Virus record (IMG/VR): IMGVR_UViG_3300006802_000621
Location: 1 to 22,884 of that record
From: a virus
Direction: 5' to 3' (one strand)
Length of the DNA: 22,884 nt
In this document: positions 5,617 through 12,528 of the stretch, one piece after another
Numbering within the stretch: position 1 is the stretch's first letter
Layout of the letters: every line of letters starts with the position of its first letter
Made by a program: the position numbers and the translations under genes
Notes under the pieces: generated by a model
What the model was told of the DNA's origin: nothing
The model's input: only the letters and a program-made list of their open reading frames with translations
Databases searched by the model: none

Positions 5617-7574
5617 TGACTGCGATGACAAAAGACGCCAAGGTCGAGAGTGCCTCGCGCACCGAGATCATCGACGCTGTCGAGAAGTGGTGCAGGGCCA
5701 ACGGAAAAGTCGGCGATATGGAGAGCGAGTTGCGTCGGGTCGAGCAGTGGCGTGACGCTTCGGCGTCCGTCGTTGCCAAAGTCGCCTCGGTGTTGGCCGG
5801 TCGCTCGATTGACACGCGCTGGACGATGTCGGTGCCGATCGCTGCAACTGACGGCGAAGACATCCTTGTGTCGCCCAGTTGGTTTGCCAACAACATCGTC
5901 CCAAGCCTGTTGCAGCGCGACGCATCGGCATCGGTCTTGCACTGGGCTGACCTCAAGGCTGTGGCCTACCACGAGCTTTCGCACATCATGTGGACGCCGC
6001 GATCGACACACCTGCCGCTCAAGACGATCGCTGCGCTCGACGACACAGACGAGCGCGACAGCCTCTTCCGGTGGTGGAATCTGCTGGAAGACCAGAGGAT
6101 CGAGAGCCTGTTCGTGGCGAGGTATCGCCCAGCAGGAACCTTGTTTACCGGCATGGTGCTCCGGCATGTTGTGTCTTCCCGAGGTGCGGAAGACCTGACT
6201 CACTTGTGGGTGCATGGACGGAAGTATCTGCCGTCCAACATCCGCAGTGCATACCGTCAAGCGTTTGCCTCCGAGTGGGGCGAGGCATTGACGGTGCAGT
6301 TCGACAGCTTGATCGATCGATACCGGAAGTTCGTCTTCCCGACCGATTCTGAAGAATCGATCGAGTTGATTCGTGAGTTTGCTCGACTTGTCGAGTTGAT
6401 TGAGGGCCGTCAGATTTCGCTGCGAGCTAAGGCAGACCAGTGGGAGAACTCTCACGGCCTTCACAAGACGGGCCGACCAGTCCCAGTTGCAGATTCCCGC
6501 GAGGCTCGCGACCAAATGGTCGAGGAGGACAAGCTGGACGAATCCGGTGGCGACACCAAAGTTAGCGCCGGAACCTCGGGTTCGAGCGACGACTCTGTCG
6601 AGGAGTCGAGCGCAGGTTCGGGTTCGACTCCTGGCACGAGCGATTCCGATTCCGAGTCCCAGCCCCAGTTCGAGGACATTCGCGACATGGTCGAAGAAGC
6701 GTTGGAGGAAGTCGAGAGCGTCGAGGCTCACGAGGGAGCAGAGATACTCAAGGCTGTTGCAGCGTCGGCGGCTGAGTCTCAAGCTGCTTCGATCCCTCGC
6801 GTCCCCAACACCTGGGGTCGATTGACAAGGCCGATTCGGCCTTGGATGACGGTGGCGGCAAACTCGCTTCGGAACGAGTTGATGCAGTTGACGACTGACC
6901 AATCGGAGAACTGGGATCGAGGCCACACGAGCGGGCGATTGAATGTCCGAGATGCGATGGACGCTCGTGGTATGCACTGCAACATCTTCGATGCGTGGAG
7001 CGACATCGACGAGGACGAGATGTCGTTCGAGGTTTCGGTTCTGATCGACAGGTCAGGATCGATGGAAGGCTCGCGACAGCACGTTGCTTCGCAAGCCCTT
7101 TGGGTTGTGCGTCGTGCGCTCGACCAACTCGACATTCCTGTGACGGTCTACGGCTACGATCACGAGTCCAGGCTGGAGGCCAGCCCTGCACTTCTGGCGT
7201 CTGCCACCGAATACGACTTCTACAAGTCTGGCGGTAACACCAATCCCTACCAGGCTCTCTTGTGGACCAGAGAGTTGATGAAGAGCACGAGGGCGGCCAA
7301 CAAGCTGCTCGTGTCGATCACTGATGGCCAGTGGTATTGCCGGAGAGGCAGTTACAACTGGCACGCGATGAACGGAATCCGTGCGGCCGGAGTAGACACA
7401 CTGCTCGTCCTGATTGACATGGACACGAGGGATGTCGACCGTAACGGCGGACGCTGGAACGGCCACGATTCTGTCGTGTCACTCACAACGAATTCGTTGG
7501 CTAGGCTGCCTGTCGAAATTGGTGGCCAGGTCGCCAGGATGATCAACGACCGCCTATCTCAAATGACGGTCTGA
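5616..7574 (+). CDS. HExxH metallopeptidase-like and VWA domain protein, MoxR partner (CobT/DUF2201-like)
   Basis: 652-aa two-domain protein. The N-terminal half has HELSH (119-123) and, about 35 residues later, NLLEDQRIE. This HExxH...EDxRIE pair is typical of the metallopeptidase-like domain of CobT/DUF2201-type VWA proteins and predicts zinc binding. A Ser/Gly/Asp/Glu linker (about 309-348) follows, then helices and a VWA domain with a full MIDAS: DRSGS (Asp478, Ser480, Ser482), the Thr in SGGNTNPYQ and the Asp in SITDGQW. MIDAS proteins bind Mg2+ and a client; here the AAA+ partner is encoded just upstream with a TGATG overlap. In chelatases such a pair inserts metal; with no tetrapyrrole gene nearby I infer protein remodelling or processing instead. 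An alternative is CobT-like support of host cobalamin synthesis. Confidence 0.85.
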   Translation: MTAMTKDAKVESASRTEIIDAVEKWCRANGKVGDMESELRRVEQWRDASASVVAKVASVLAGRSIDTRWTMSVPIAATDGEDILVSPSWFANNIVPSLLQRDASASVLHWADLKAVAYHELSHIMWTPRSTHLPLKTIAALDDTDERDSLFRWWNLLEDQRIESLFVARYRPAGTLFTGMVLRHVVSSRGAEDLTHLWVHGRKYLPSNIRSAYRQAFASEWGEALTVQFDSLIDRYRKFVFPTDSEESIELIREFARLVELIEGRQISLRAKADQWENSHGLHKTGRPVPVADSREARDQMVEEDKLDESGGDTKVSAGTSGSSDDSVEESSAGSGSTPGTSDSDSESQPQFEDIRDMVEEALEEVESVEAHEGAEILKAVAASAAESQAASIPRVPNTWGRLTRPIRPWMTVAANSLRNELMQLTTDQSENWDRGHTSGRLNVRDAMDARGMHCNIFDAWSDIDEDEMSFEVSVLIDRSGSMEGSRQHVASQALWVVRRALDQLDIPVTVYGYDHESRLEASPALLASATEYDFYKSGGNTNPYQALLWTRELMKSTRAANKLLVSITDGQWYCRRGSYNWHAMNGIRAAGVDTLLVLIDMDTRDVDRNGGRWNGHDSVVSLTTNSLARLPVEIGGQVARMINDRLSQMTV

Positions 7575-7576
7575 CA

Positions 7577-7604
7577 GTTGCATTGCCAATGCAACCTGTA
7601 CACT
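7577..7604 (+). promoter_or_regulatory. Rightward promoter with 9-1-9 operator palindrome (site E)
   Basis: The perfect inverted repeat GTTGCATTG-C-CAATGCAAC (7577-7595) ends 3 nt before TACACT (7599-7604). GTTGCA at 7577 lies 16 nt before the -10, and TTGCAT 15 nt before it. The C/A-rich leader (ACAACCAACAAGCCACAAGG) reaches the ATG at 7637. It lies 3 nt after the VWA stop and drives the ssDNA-binding and replication genes. Confidence 0.7.
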
Positions 7605-7636
7605 TCCCACAACCAACAAGCCACAAGGAGGCAAGC

Positions 7637-8374
7637 ATGAAATTGGCAGCACGCGAGATGGGGAGCATCCAAGCTCTCAAAGCGTCGCTCAAGCGGGGCG
7701 GTAGCAACGGCGAGACGTGGATCAAGGGAATCCCGTCCGACGGCATCACGGTCCGGTTCCTCACCGAGCCGGAGATGTGGTTCGGCTTTTACGAGTACTT
7801 CGACCGTGACAACAAGCAGTTCATTCCGATGGTCGAGGGCGAGATCCTGCCCGACGGAGTCAAGCCGAGCTTCCGCTATTTGACCGTTGCGGTTGACATG
7901 GAGTCGGACCGAGTCATCCCGCTCAAACTGCCGAAGACGGCAGCCAACAGCCTGATCCTCAAGTACGACAAGTACGGCACCCTGGGCGATCGGTGCTACG
8001 AGCTTGAGAAGTTCGGCGAGGGACTCGATACGACCTACGATGTCTCCCCGCAGGCGCCGACCGAGTTCGCTGCCGAAAAGTACGAACTCCTCGACTTGGA
8101 GGCCATCCTCGTTGCCGCTCGAAGCAAGGCATTGGGTGAGGCAGTCGAAGACGAGCCGTTCCCCGAGTCTGACATCGACGACGATGTCACGACGGCCGCT
8201 GCTCCGGCGGATGACTCCGACATCGACGATGAAGAGTCTGAGGCAGGCGAGGTCGACTTGTTCGAGATGACCATCCGAGAGTTGCGGGTGGCTGCGATCA
8301 CGCACAACATCGATCCTCGTGGCAAGACTCGGGCGCAGTTGATCGACGAGTTGGTCGATGCCCTCGAAGACTGA
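7637..8374 (+). CDS. gp32-like single-stranded DNA-binding protein with C-terminal SAP/Rho-N-like motif
   Basis: 245-aa protein opening the replication block behind operator-promoter E; the ATG at 7637 has AAGGAGG upstream. The core (residues 20-160) contains GETWIKGIP, GITVRFLTEPEMWFGFYEY, KPSFRYLTVAVD, LKLPKTAANSLILKYDKYGT and GEGLDTTYDVSP. I recognise this order from T4 gp32-like phage ssDNA-binding proteins, including the KYDKYGT and LDTTYDV blocks. The zinc-binding Cys/His cluster found in many relatives is absent here. A very acidic linker (about 170-205), typical of SSB tails that recruit partners, leads to an unusual end, FEMTIRELRVAA...IDPRGKTRAQLIDELV, a SAP/Rho-N-like helix-extended-helix. 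It should coat unwound DNA for the polymerase and RecA encoded downstream. Confidence 0.65.
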   Translation: MKLAAREMGSIQALKASLKRGGSNGETWIKGIPSDGITVRFLTEPEMWFGFYEYFDRDNKQFIPMVEGEILPDGVKPSFRYLTVAVDMESDRVIPLKLPKTAANSLILKYDKYGTLGDRCYELEKFGEGLDTTYDVSPQAPTEFAAEKYELLDLEAILVAARSKALGEAVEDEPFPESDIDDDVTTAAAPADDSDIDDEESEAGEVDLFEMTIRELRVAAITHNIDPRGKTRAQLIDELVDALED

Positions 8375-8759
8375 CAGCACTGACAGCCTGCCCGAACTGC
8401 TTGCTCAGGTCGACAGCCTCAAGTCTCAGATTGCCGCACTGGAGGCGACCAAGTCTGAGCTTGAGGCGTCGGCAATCAGTGAGATGCAAAAGGCAGGAGT
8501 TGCTCGCCACCAAACGTCCGAGCCGGGCCGAGGGGCGACCCTTGTTTCTGGTTCGACCGTCGTCGTTGACGAGCGAGAGTTGCTGCGTCGCTTGACTCCT
8601 GAGCAAGCGGACCTCGTCATGGTCACTGCGCTCGACCGCAAGCTGCTTGAGCAGGCAGTGGCCGATGGCCACATCGACATTGACATCGTGGCGTCTTGCT
8701 CTGACGAGAAGCCTCGCAAACCACACATTCGGTTCGGGCCTTACCGGGGCGAAGAATGA
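8358..8759 (+). CDS. Unknown protein with N-terminal coiled coil
   Basis: 133-aa protein whose ATG overlaps the end of the SSB gene by 17 nt, with only a weak ribosome site, so it is probably translated by coupling. Residues about 12-42 (LPELLAQVDSLKSQIAALEA and following) form a heptad-type coiled coil. The second half has a basic-acidic helix ERELLRRLTPEQADLVMV and an AVADGHIDIDIVAS strand, ending in a basic HIRFGPYRGEE tail. I recognise no family. Its location between SSB and small zinc proteins suggests a DNA-metabolism accessory role, which is only inferred. Confidence 0.75.
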   Translation: MPSKTDSTDSLPELLAQVDSLKSQIAALEATKSELEASAISEMQKAGVARHQTSEPGRGATLVSGSTVVVDERELLRRLTPEQADLVMVTALDRKLLEQAVADGHIDIDIVASCSDEKPRKPHIRFGPYRGEE

Positions 8760-8777
8760 TCGACTACGGTGGCTGCC

Positions 8778-8930
8778 GTGAGTCGCTCCTACTGCGCCTG
8801 GTGCCGAGAACCTGACGACACTGGAATTGGCATCTGCAAAGATTGCCTGATCGAAGAAGGAAGTCTTTTTGATGACTCACACAAACCCATTCAACGCAAT
8901 GACCGACGAGAAGAAGCATCAAGTGGCTAG
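8778..8930 (+). CDS. 50-aa CxxC...CxxC zinc-ribbon microprotein
   Basis: Short gene starting at GTG; the product begins MSRSYCAWCREPDDTG and continues GICKDCLIEEGSLFDD. The two CxxC pairs (Cys6, Cys9 and Cys20, Cys23) are 11 residues apart and form a minimal treble-clef or zinc-ribbon site. The acidic middle is followed by a polar tail. The ribosome site is weak and the end overlaps the next gene by 59 nt in another frame, so the tail may be shorter in function than in sequence. The four correctly spaced cysteines in an otherwise empty gap are the main support for a real gene. Confidence 0.55.
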   Translation: MSRSYCAWCREPDDTGIGICKDCLIEEGSLFDDSHKPIQRNDRREEASSG

Positions 8931-9195
8931 TCTGCTGCTGTCCGGCGACACGGTGTCGTGGACCGATCTGAGTGAGCGCGTCGGCGCCCTGAGTCCCAGA
9001 ACAATGGGCGCCGTGTTGCGTGCCCTCGAAGGTGGCGGTGCAACGATCTTGCGCCTGCGCCATCCCGAGCACGGGACGTTGTACCGCTACGATCCTCACT
9101 GCGAGTTCGACCCGCGCTACCGAGTCTCTCGGCCAGACGGGCCTGACGCATTGCGGGAACAGCGTGGCTCTCAACCGCACTCAGAAACGGCGTGA
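8872..9195 (+). CDS. Winged helix-turn-helix-like small protein
   Basis: 107-aa protein starting MTHTNPFNAMTDEKKHQ; AGAAGGAAG lies about 9 nt before this ATG. Residues 15-75 fit a winged helix: a first helix EKKHQVASLLLSG, then VSWTDLSERVG, a recognition-type helix SPRTMGAVLRALEGGG, and a wing ILRLRHPEHGTLYRY. That pattern is common in DNA-binding regulators and also in replication adaptors. It sits inside the replication operon and has no promoter of its own. It may be a transcription regulator of the early genes, but I cannot tell from sequence whether it recognises the palindromes seen here. Confidence 0.7.
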   Translation: MTHTNPFNAMTDEKKHQVASLLLSGDTVSWTDLSERVGALSPRTMGAVLRALEGGGATILRLRHPEHGTLYRYDPHCEFDPRYRVSRPDGPDALREQRGSQPHSETA

Positions 9196-9448
9196 GCCAA
9201 TCTTCTGCGGCCGATGCGGACGCTTGACGTTCGCCGACCTGCCTGAGTTCGAGTGGTGGTTGCACGGACCTGATTACGGCTCGACCGTAATCCGGTGCCC
9301 TGCCCACATCACTGAGTGGACACTCCGCACATCGGGCAAAGGCAGGTCGAAGGCCGCTTGGAGGTTTCGGCGGCTTGCCCAAGAGAACGACCAGTTCACG
9401 CCGGACTTGGCGGGGATCGAGCCGTTGTTCGTCGAAGACGACATCTGA
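9164..9448 (+). CDS. Small zinc-ribbon protein upstream of the polymerase
   Basis: 94-aa product from a GTG that overlaps the preceding gene by 32 nt. It opens with a basic stretch (VALNRTQKRREP), then FCGRCGRL and, about 30 residues on, IRCPAH, giving a CxxC/CxxH zinc site. Aromatic EFEWWLHGPDYG separates the two. A basic helix (KGRSKAAWRFRRLAQEN) and an acidic end (FVEDDI) follow. Longer in-frame starts exist up to 9020 but would read a low-quality Ser/Thr/Ala-rich shadow of the winged-helix gene. The zinc site plus basic helix suggests nucleic-acid binding. No family recognised. Confidence 0.65.
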   Translation: MALNRTQKRREPIFCGRCGRLTFADLPEFEWWLHGPDYGSTVIRCPAHITEWTLRTSGKGRSKAAWRFRRLAQENDQFTPDLAGIEPLFVEDDI

Positions 9449-9462
9449 CTGAGGAGGAGCAG

Positions 9463-12129
9463 TTGTTCTTTCACACCCACGTCCACTCTGAGTTCAGTTG
9501 CCTTGACGGCATGGCCGACATTGGCAGGATGGTTGCCAAAGCCGTGCAGCTTGGCCAGCCAGGCATCGCACTGACGGACCACGGCAACATGAGTGGTGTG
9601 TTCACACTGTACTCCGCCGCGCGGAAGCATGGCATCAAGCCTTACCTGGGCGTCGAGGCATACGTTGTCTCTGACATCGAGGACAAGGCTGCTGCCCGAT
9701 ACCACCTGACCTTGGTTGCGTACACAACAGTTGGCTACCAGAACCTTGTTCGTCTTTCCTCGCTGAGTCATCGCCGTGACCACTACCACTTCAAGCCTCG
9801 GATCTCTTCGACAGACTTGATTGCCGCTAAGGCTGCGGGAGCGTCAAGTGGGATCGCGTGCTTGACAGGGTGCTACTTCGGCGAGGTTTGCCAAACCATT
9901 GTGTCTGAGCCAACAGAAGATGTCGGCATCGCCAAAGCCAAGCGGCTTGTGCGTTTCTACCAGTCGATCTTCGACCGTGTGTTCGTCGAGGTGCAACACC
10001 ATCGCACCCAGCACGACGTGTGGGACGACGATCGTTTGGCGCGTGCTCTGCACCGTCTGTCGATCGAGACGGGTGTGCCGCCTATCATCACGAACGACTG
10101 CCACTATTGCGACAAGGGCGAGAAACACTTGCACAACGCGATGAAGTCGATCGCGTATTCGGCTGACCCCGGCGACGTGGCCTTCCCAGGAGATGCGTAC
10201 CATCTTGCTTCGGAAGACTGGGTGCGCTCTCACTATGTCGGACACGACGAGCTATGGGCGGATGCTCAGTCGAGCTACACGGAGTTGCTCGAAGCACATG
10301 AGCTTCGCATCCCTCCGCTCGACAAGTACCGATATCACGTCCCGATATTTGCCGCCGACCCACTCGACCAACTGAAGCATCTGGTCGAAGATGAGTTAGA
10401 GCGACGAGGTCTTGGCGACGACTACCGGGAGCGAGTCGACTATGAGCTTGGAGTGATCTCCGACCTCGGATTCGCCGATTACTTCTTGCTCGTCCACGAC
10501 TATGTGCAGTGGTGCCACAACGAGGGGATCATGGTCATGGCCCGAGGCAGCGCGGCAGGCTCCTTGGTCTGTTGGCTCCTGGGCTTCACGCAGGTCGACC
10601 CGATCAAGTGGACGCTTACATTCGATCGGTTCCTGACACCTGACCGAGTTCGACCGCCGGACATCGACCTCGACATCGAGGACGTGCGCCGGTCTGATGT
10701 CGTCGACTACTTGGGTTCAAAGTTCGACGTGGTTCAGATCGGGACGTACAACCGTTTGTCAGTCGACGAAGATACGGGGCGGGGCGGCGTGTTCGTCCAG
10801 TTCCTAGCGGCGCAACGCAAGCTGCTCGGCGACCAGTTCAAGGCCAAGTACGGCAGCATCAAGACCCTTCACGACCTAGAGGAGGTCGACGCTGAGTCGG
10901 CCGCATTGGTGCGTAATTTGGCGTCTGTGCCCTTGAGACGGTCGCCGGGTGCCCATGCCGCAGGGTTCGTGGTTTCGGCGCCGCCAAGCCATTCCATCGC
11001 AGACTGGCTTCCGACCATGCTCATCCCGTCCTCTGACACGACGGTCACACAGATGATGATGGACGATGTCGAGGATGCCGGGTACATCAAGGTCGACCTT
11101 CTCGGCTTGCGCTCGCTGACCACTGTCAGGCGGTGCCTGGAGTTGTTGGGTCGAGAAGGTTTGAGTTGGATTCCGCTCGACGACAAGGCCACATTCAAGG
11201 AATTGCGGAAGGGGCGTACTGGCACTGGCCTGTTTCAGGTCGAGGGGTACACCGCGGCGAAGGGGTGCCGGGAAATGAAGGTCAAGTCCGTGCATGACTT
11301 GATCCTTGTCAACGCGTTGTACCGGCCTGCCACCATCGACAGTGGATACACGAGCCAGTTCTTAGCCAACCGGCAAGACCCATCACAGGTGTCCTACCCG
11401 CACCCGATCTTTGAGCGTCACCTCGCAGAGACCCACGGAGTTCCGTGCTTTCAAGAGCAAGTGCTCGCCATCCTGCGCGACCTGGGGATGCCAGTCGTCG
11501 AACTGAACGCCTTTCTCAAGGCCGTCAAGGGCAAGCACGCTGTAGGAGGAGTGTCGGCTGAGTCCACTGCGATCTTCGATCGAAACAGGGCGCGGTTCGG
11601 CGGATTGTGCGAGGCAGTTGGCATGAGCGATCAAGCAATCGAGGTGGCGTGGGAGTTGGTCGAGGGCTTTGCGTCGTACGGTTTCAATCGCGCCCACGCC
11701 ACGGCCTATTCACTCCTGGGGTATCAGATGGGATACCTGAAGACTCACCACCCGGTCGAGTTCCATGCGGCCTTGCTTGAAACGTCTGTCGGGTCGCCGA
11801 AGGAAGACGCGTATGTCGCAGAGACACGTCGCTGCGGTGTCCCGGTCCTCGGCGCTTGTGTCAACAAGTCGAAGGAGTTGTGGGCGATCGACCCAACGGG
11901 TAAAGCAGTTCGACGTGGAATCGCATCGATCAAGGGCGTTGGCATCAAGGCGGCTTCAGCCGTTGTGGCAGAGCAACCGTTCGAGTCCATCGAAGACTTG
12001 ATTGAAAGGACGCCTGCGCGGGCAGTGACGGGCGGTCGGCAGTGGCCTAAAGACCAGACCTTGACTGGTACGATGGCATCCATGCGCCAGGCCGGAGCGT
12101 TGAAGAGTTTGGGTTTGGACCCGCTGTGA
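9463..12129 (+). CDS. dnaE: DNA polymerase III alpha subunit (DnaE-like), compact phage form
   Basis: 888-aa replicative polymerase of family C. I place the start at TTG 9463: GAGGAGGAG lies just upstream and the protein then opens with FFHTHVHSEFSCLDG, the canonical DnaE N-terminus. The PHP domain keeps HxH, TDHGN and the later VEVQHH and NDCHY motifs, so metal-dependent proofreading is plausible. The polymerase core has RGSAAGSLVCWLLGFTQVDP, the catalytic pair in PDIDLDIE (Asp402, Asp404) and the third aspartate in KVDLLGLRSL (Asp545). SPGAHAAGFVVS, GLFQVEG, CFQEQVL and FNRAHATAYSLLGYQ follow. The end around 795-830 (GIASIKGVGIKAA) is the helix-hairpin-helix. Compared with ~1160-aa bacterial DnaE it lacks the OB-fold and tau-binding C-terminus, so it may work without the host clamp loader. 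Confidence 0.95.
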   Translation: MFFHTHVHSEFSCLDGMADIGRMVAKAVQLGQPGIALTDHGNMSGVFTLYSAARKHGIKPYLGVEAYVVSDIEDKAAARYHLTLVAYTTVGYQNLVRLSSLSHRRDHYHFKPRISSTDLIAAKAAGASSGIACLTGCYFGEVCQTIVSEPTEDVGIAKAKRLVRFYQSIFDRVFVEVQHHRTQHDVWDDDRLARALHRLSIETGVPPIITNDCHYCDKGEKHLHNAMKSIAYSADPGDVAFPGDAYHLASEDWVRSHYVGHDELWADAQSSYTELLEAHELRIPPLDKYRYHVPIFAADPLDQLKHLVEDELERRGLGDDYRERVDYELGVISDLGFADYFLLVHDYVQWCHNEGIMVMARGSAAGSLVCWLLGFTQVDPIKWTLTFDRFLTPDRVRPPDIDLDIEDVRRSDVVDYLGSKFDVVQIGTYNRLSVDEDTGRGGVFVQFLAAQRKLLGDQFKAKYGSIKTLHDLEEVDAESAALVRNLASVPLRRSPGAHAAGFVVSAPPSHSIADWLPTMLIPSSDTTVTQMMMDDVEDAGYIKVDLLGLRSLTTVRRCLELLGREGLSWIPLDDKATFKELRKGRTGTGLFQVEGYTAAKGCREMKVKSVHDLILVNALYRPATIDSGYTSQFLANRQDPSQVSYPHPIFERHLAETHGVPCFQEQVLAILRDLGMPVVELNAFLKAVKGKHAVGGVSAESTAIFDRNRARFGGLCEAVGMSDQAIEVAWELVEGFASYGFNRAHATAYSLLGYQMGYLKTHHPVEFHAALLETSVGSPKEDAYVAETRRCGVPVLGACVNKSKELWAIDPTGKAVRRGIASIKGVGIKAASAVVAEQPFESIEDLIERTPARAVTGGRQWPKDQTLTGTMASMRQAGALKSLGLDPL

Positions 12130-12401
12130 CCACCCAGAGAGAAAGTGCGATCGACTTTCTTCATTCGCTTGTCAGCTTCCTCGCGACGACTGACCTGCAT
12201 GAGACGCAAGATGTGGAGCAGATCAATTCGGTTCTGGTCGCTCTGTACACAACCGCATTTTTGCTTGAGCGTGATGGCCAGTTGCTTGAGGCAATGGCAT
12301 CTGTGTTGATGCAAGCAATCGTTGACGATGAGTTGGACCAAGACAGTGCCCTAACAGTGCTGCGCGTTTGGAAGGAGACCAAAGATGCACCAGAGCAATG
12401 A
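12126..12401 (+). CDS. Small helical protein of unknown function
   Basis: 91-aa product starting at GTG in a 4-nt GTGA overlap with the polymerase stop, so it is translationally coupled. It is almost entirely predicted helix, with hydrophobic heptads (SAIDFLHSLVSFLATTD, INSVLVALYTTAFLLERDG, LLEAMASVLMQAIVDDE) and an acidic bias. It has no Cys, His clusters or signal peptide. The small, acidic, helical form beside a DnaE missing its C-terminus would fit a polymerase accessory subunit; that is speculation from position only. Confidence 0.75.
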   Translation: MTTQRESAIDFLHSLVSFLATTDLHETQDVEQINSVLVALYTTAFLLERDGQLLEAMASVLMQAIVDDELDQDSALTVLRVWKETKDAPEQ

Positions 12402-12528
12402 TTCTTACGAACAACTGCGTCTGTTCAACCCTGACAATATGGAGGATGTGATCCGTGTCCAAGGCACACCAACTCATGGCGGAGATCAACAAGGCTCTCG
12501 GTGCCGGGACGGTCAAGCTCGGAAGTGA
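12385..12528 (+). CDS. Possible 47-aa small protein overlapping the recA start
   Basis: ATG with a strong GGAAGGAG 8 nt upstream. It overlaps the previous gene by 17 nt and runs 74 nt into recA in another frame. The first half (MHQSNDSYEQLRLFNPDNM, then EDVIRVQG) looks like normal protein sequence; the second half, within recA, is Gly/Gln/Arg-rich and looks imposed by the recA frame. It may serve mainly to carry ribosomes to the recA GTG (coupling), with GGAGG inside it acting as the recA ribosome site. No family recognised. Confidence 0.4.
   Translation: MHQSNDSYEQLRLFNPDNMEDVIRVQGTPTHGGDQQGSRCRDGQARK

Noticed and set aside
5295-6977. Long open frame on the minus strand (about 560 codons) opposite the MoxR and VWA genes
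   Set aside because: It is antisense to two strongly supported proteins, has no ribosome site, and its translation is a His/Arg/Ser/Val-rich shadow caused by the codon bias of the plus-strand genes.
7559-8380. Minus-strand open frame of about 270 codons opposite the SSB-like gene
   Set aside because: It is antisense to a gene with promoter, ribosome site and recognisable family pattern, and its start region has no ribosome site.
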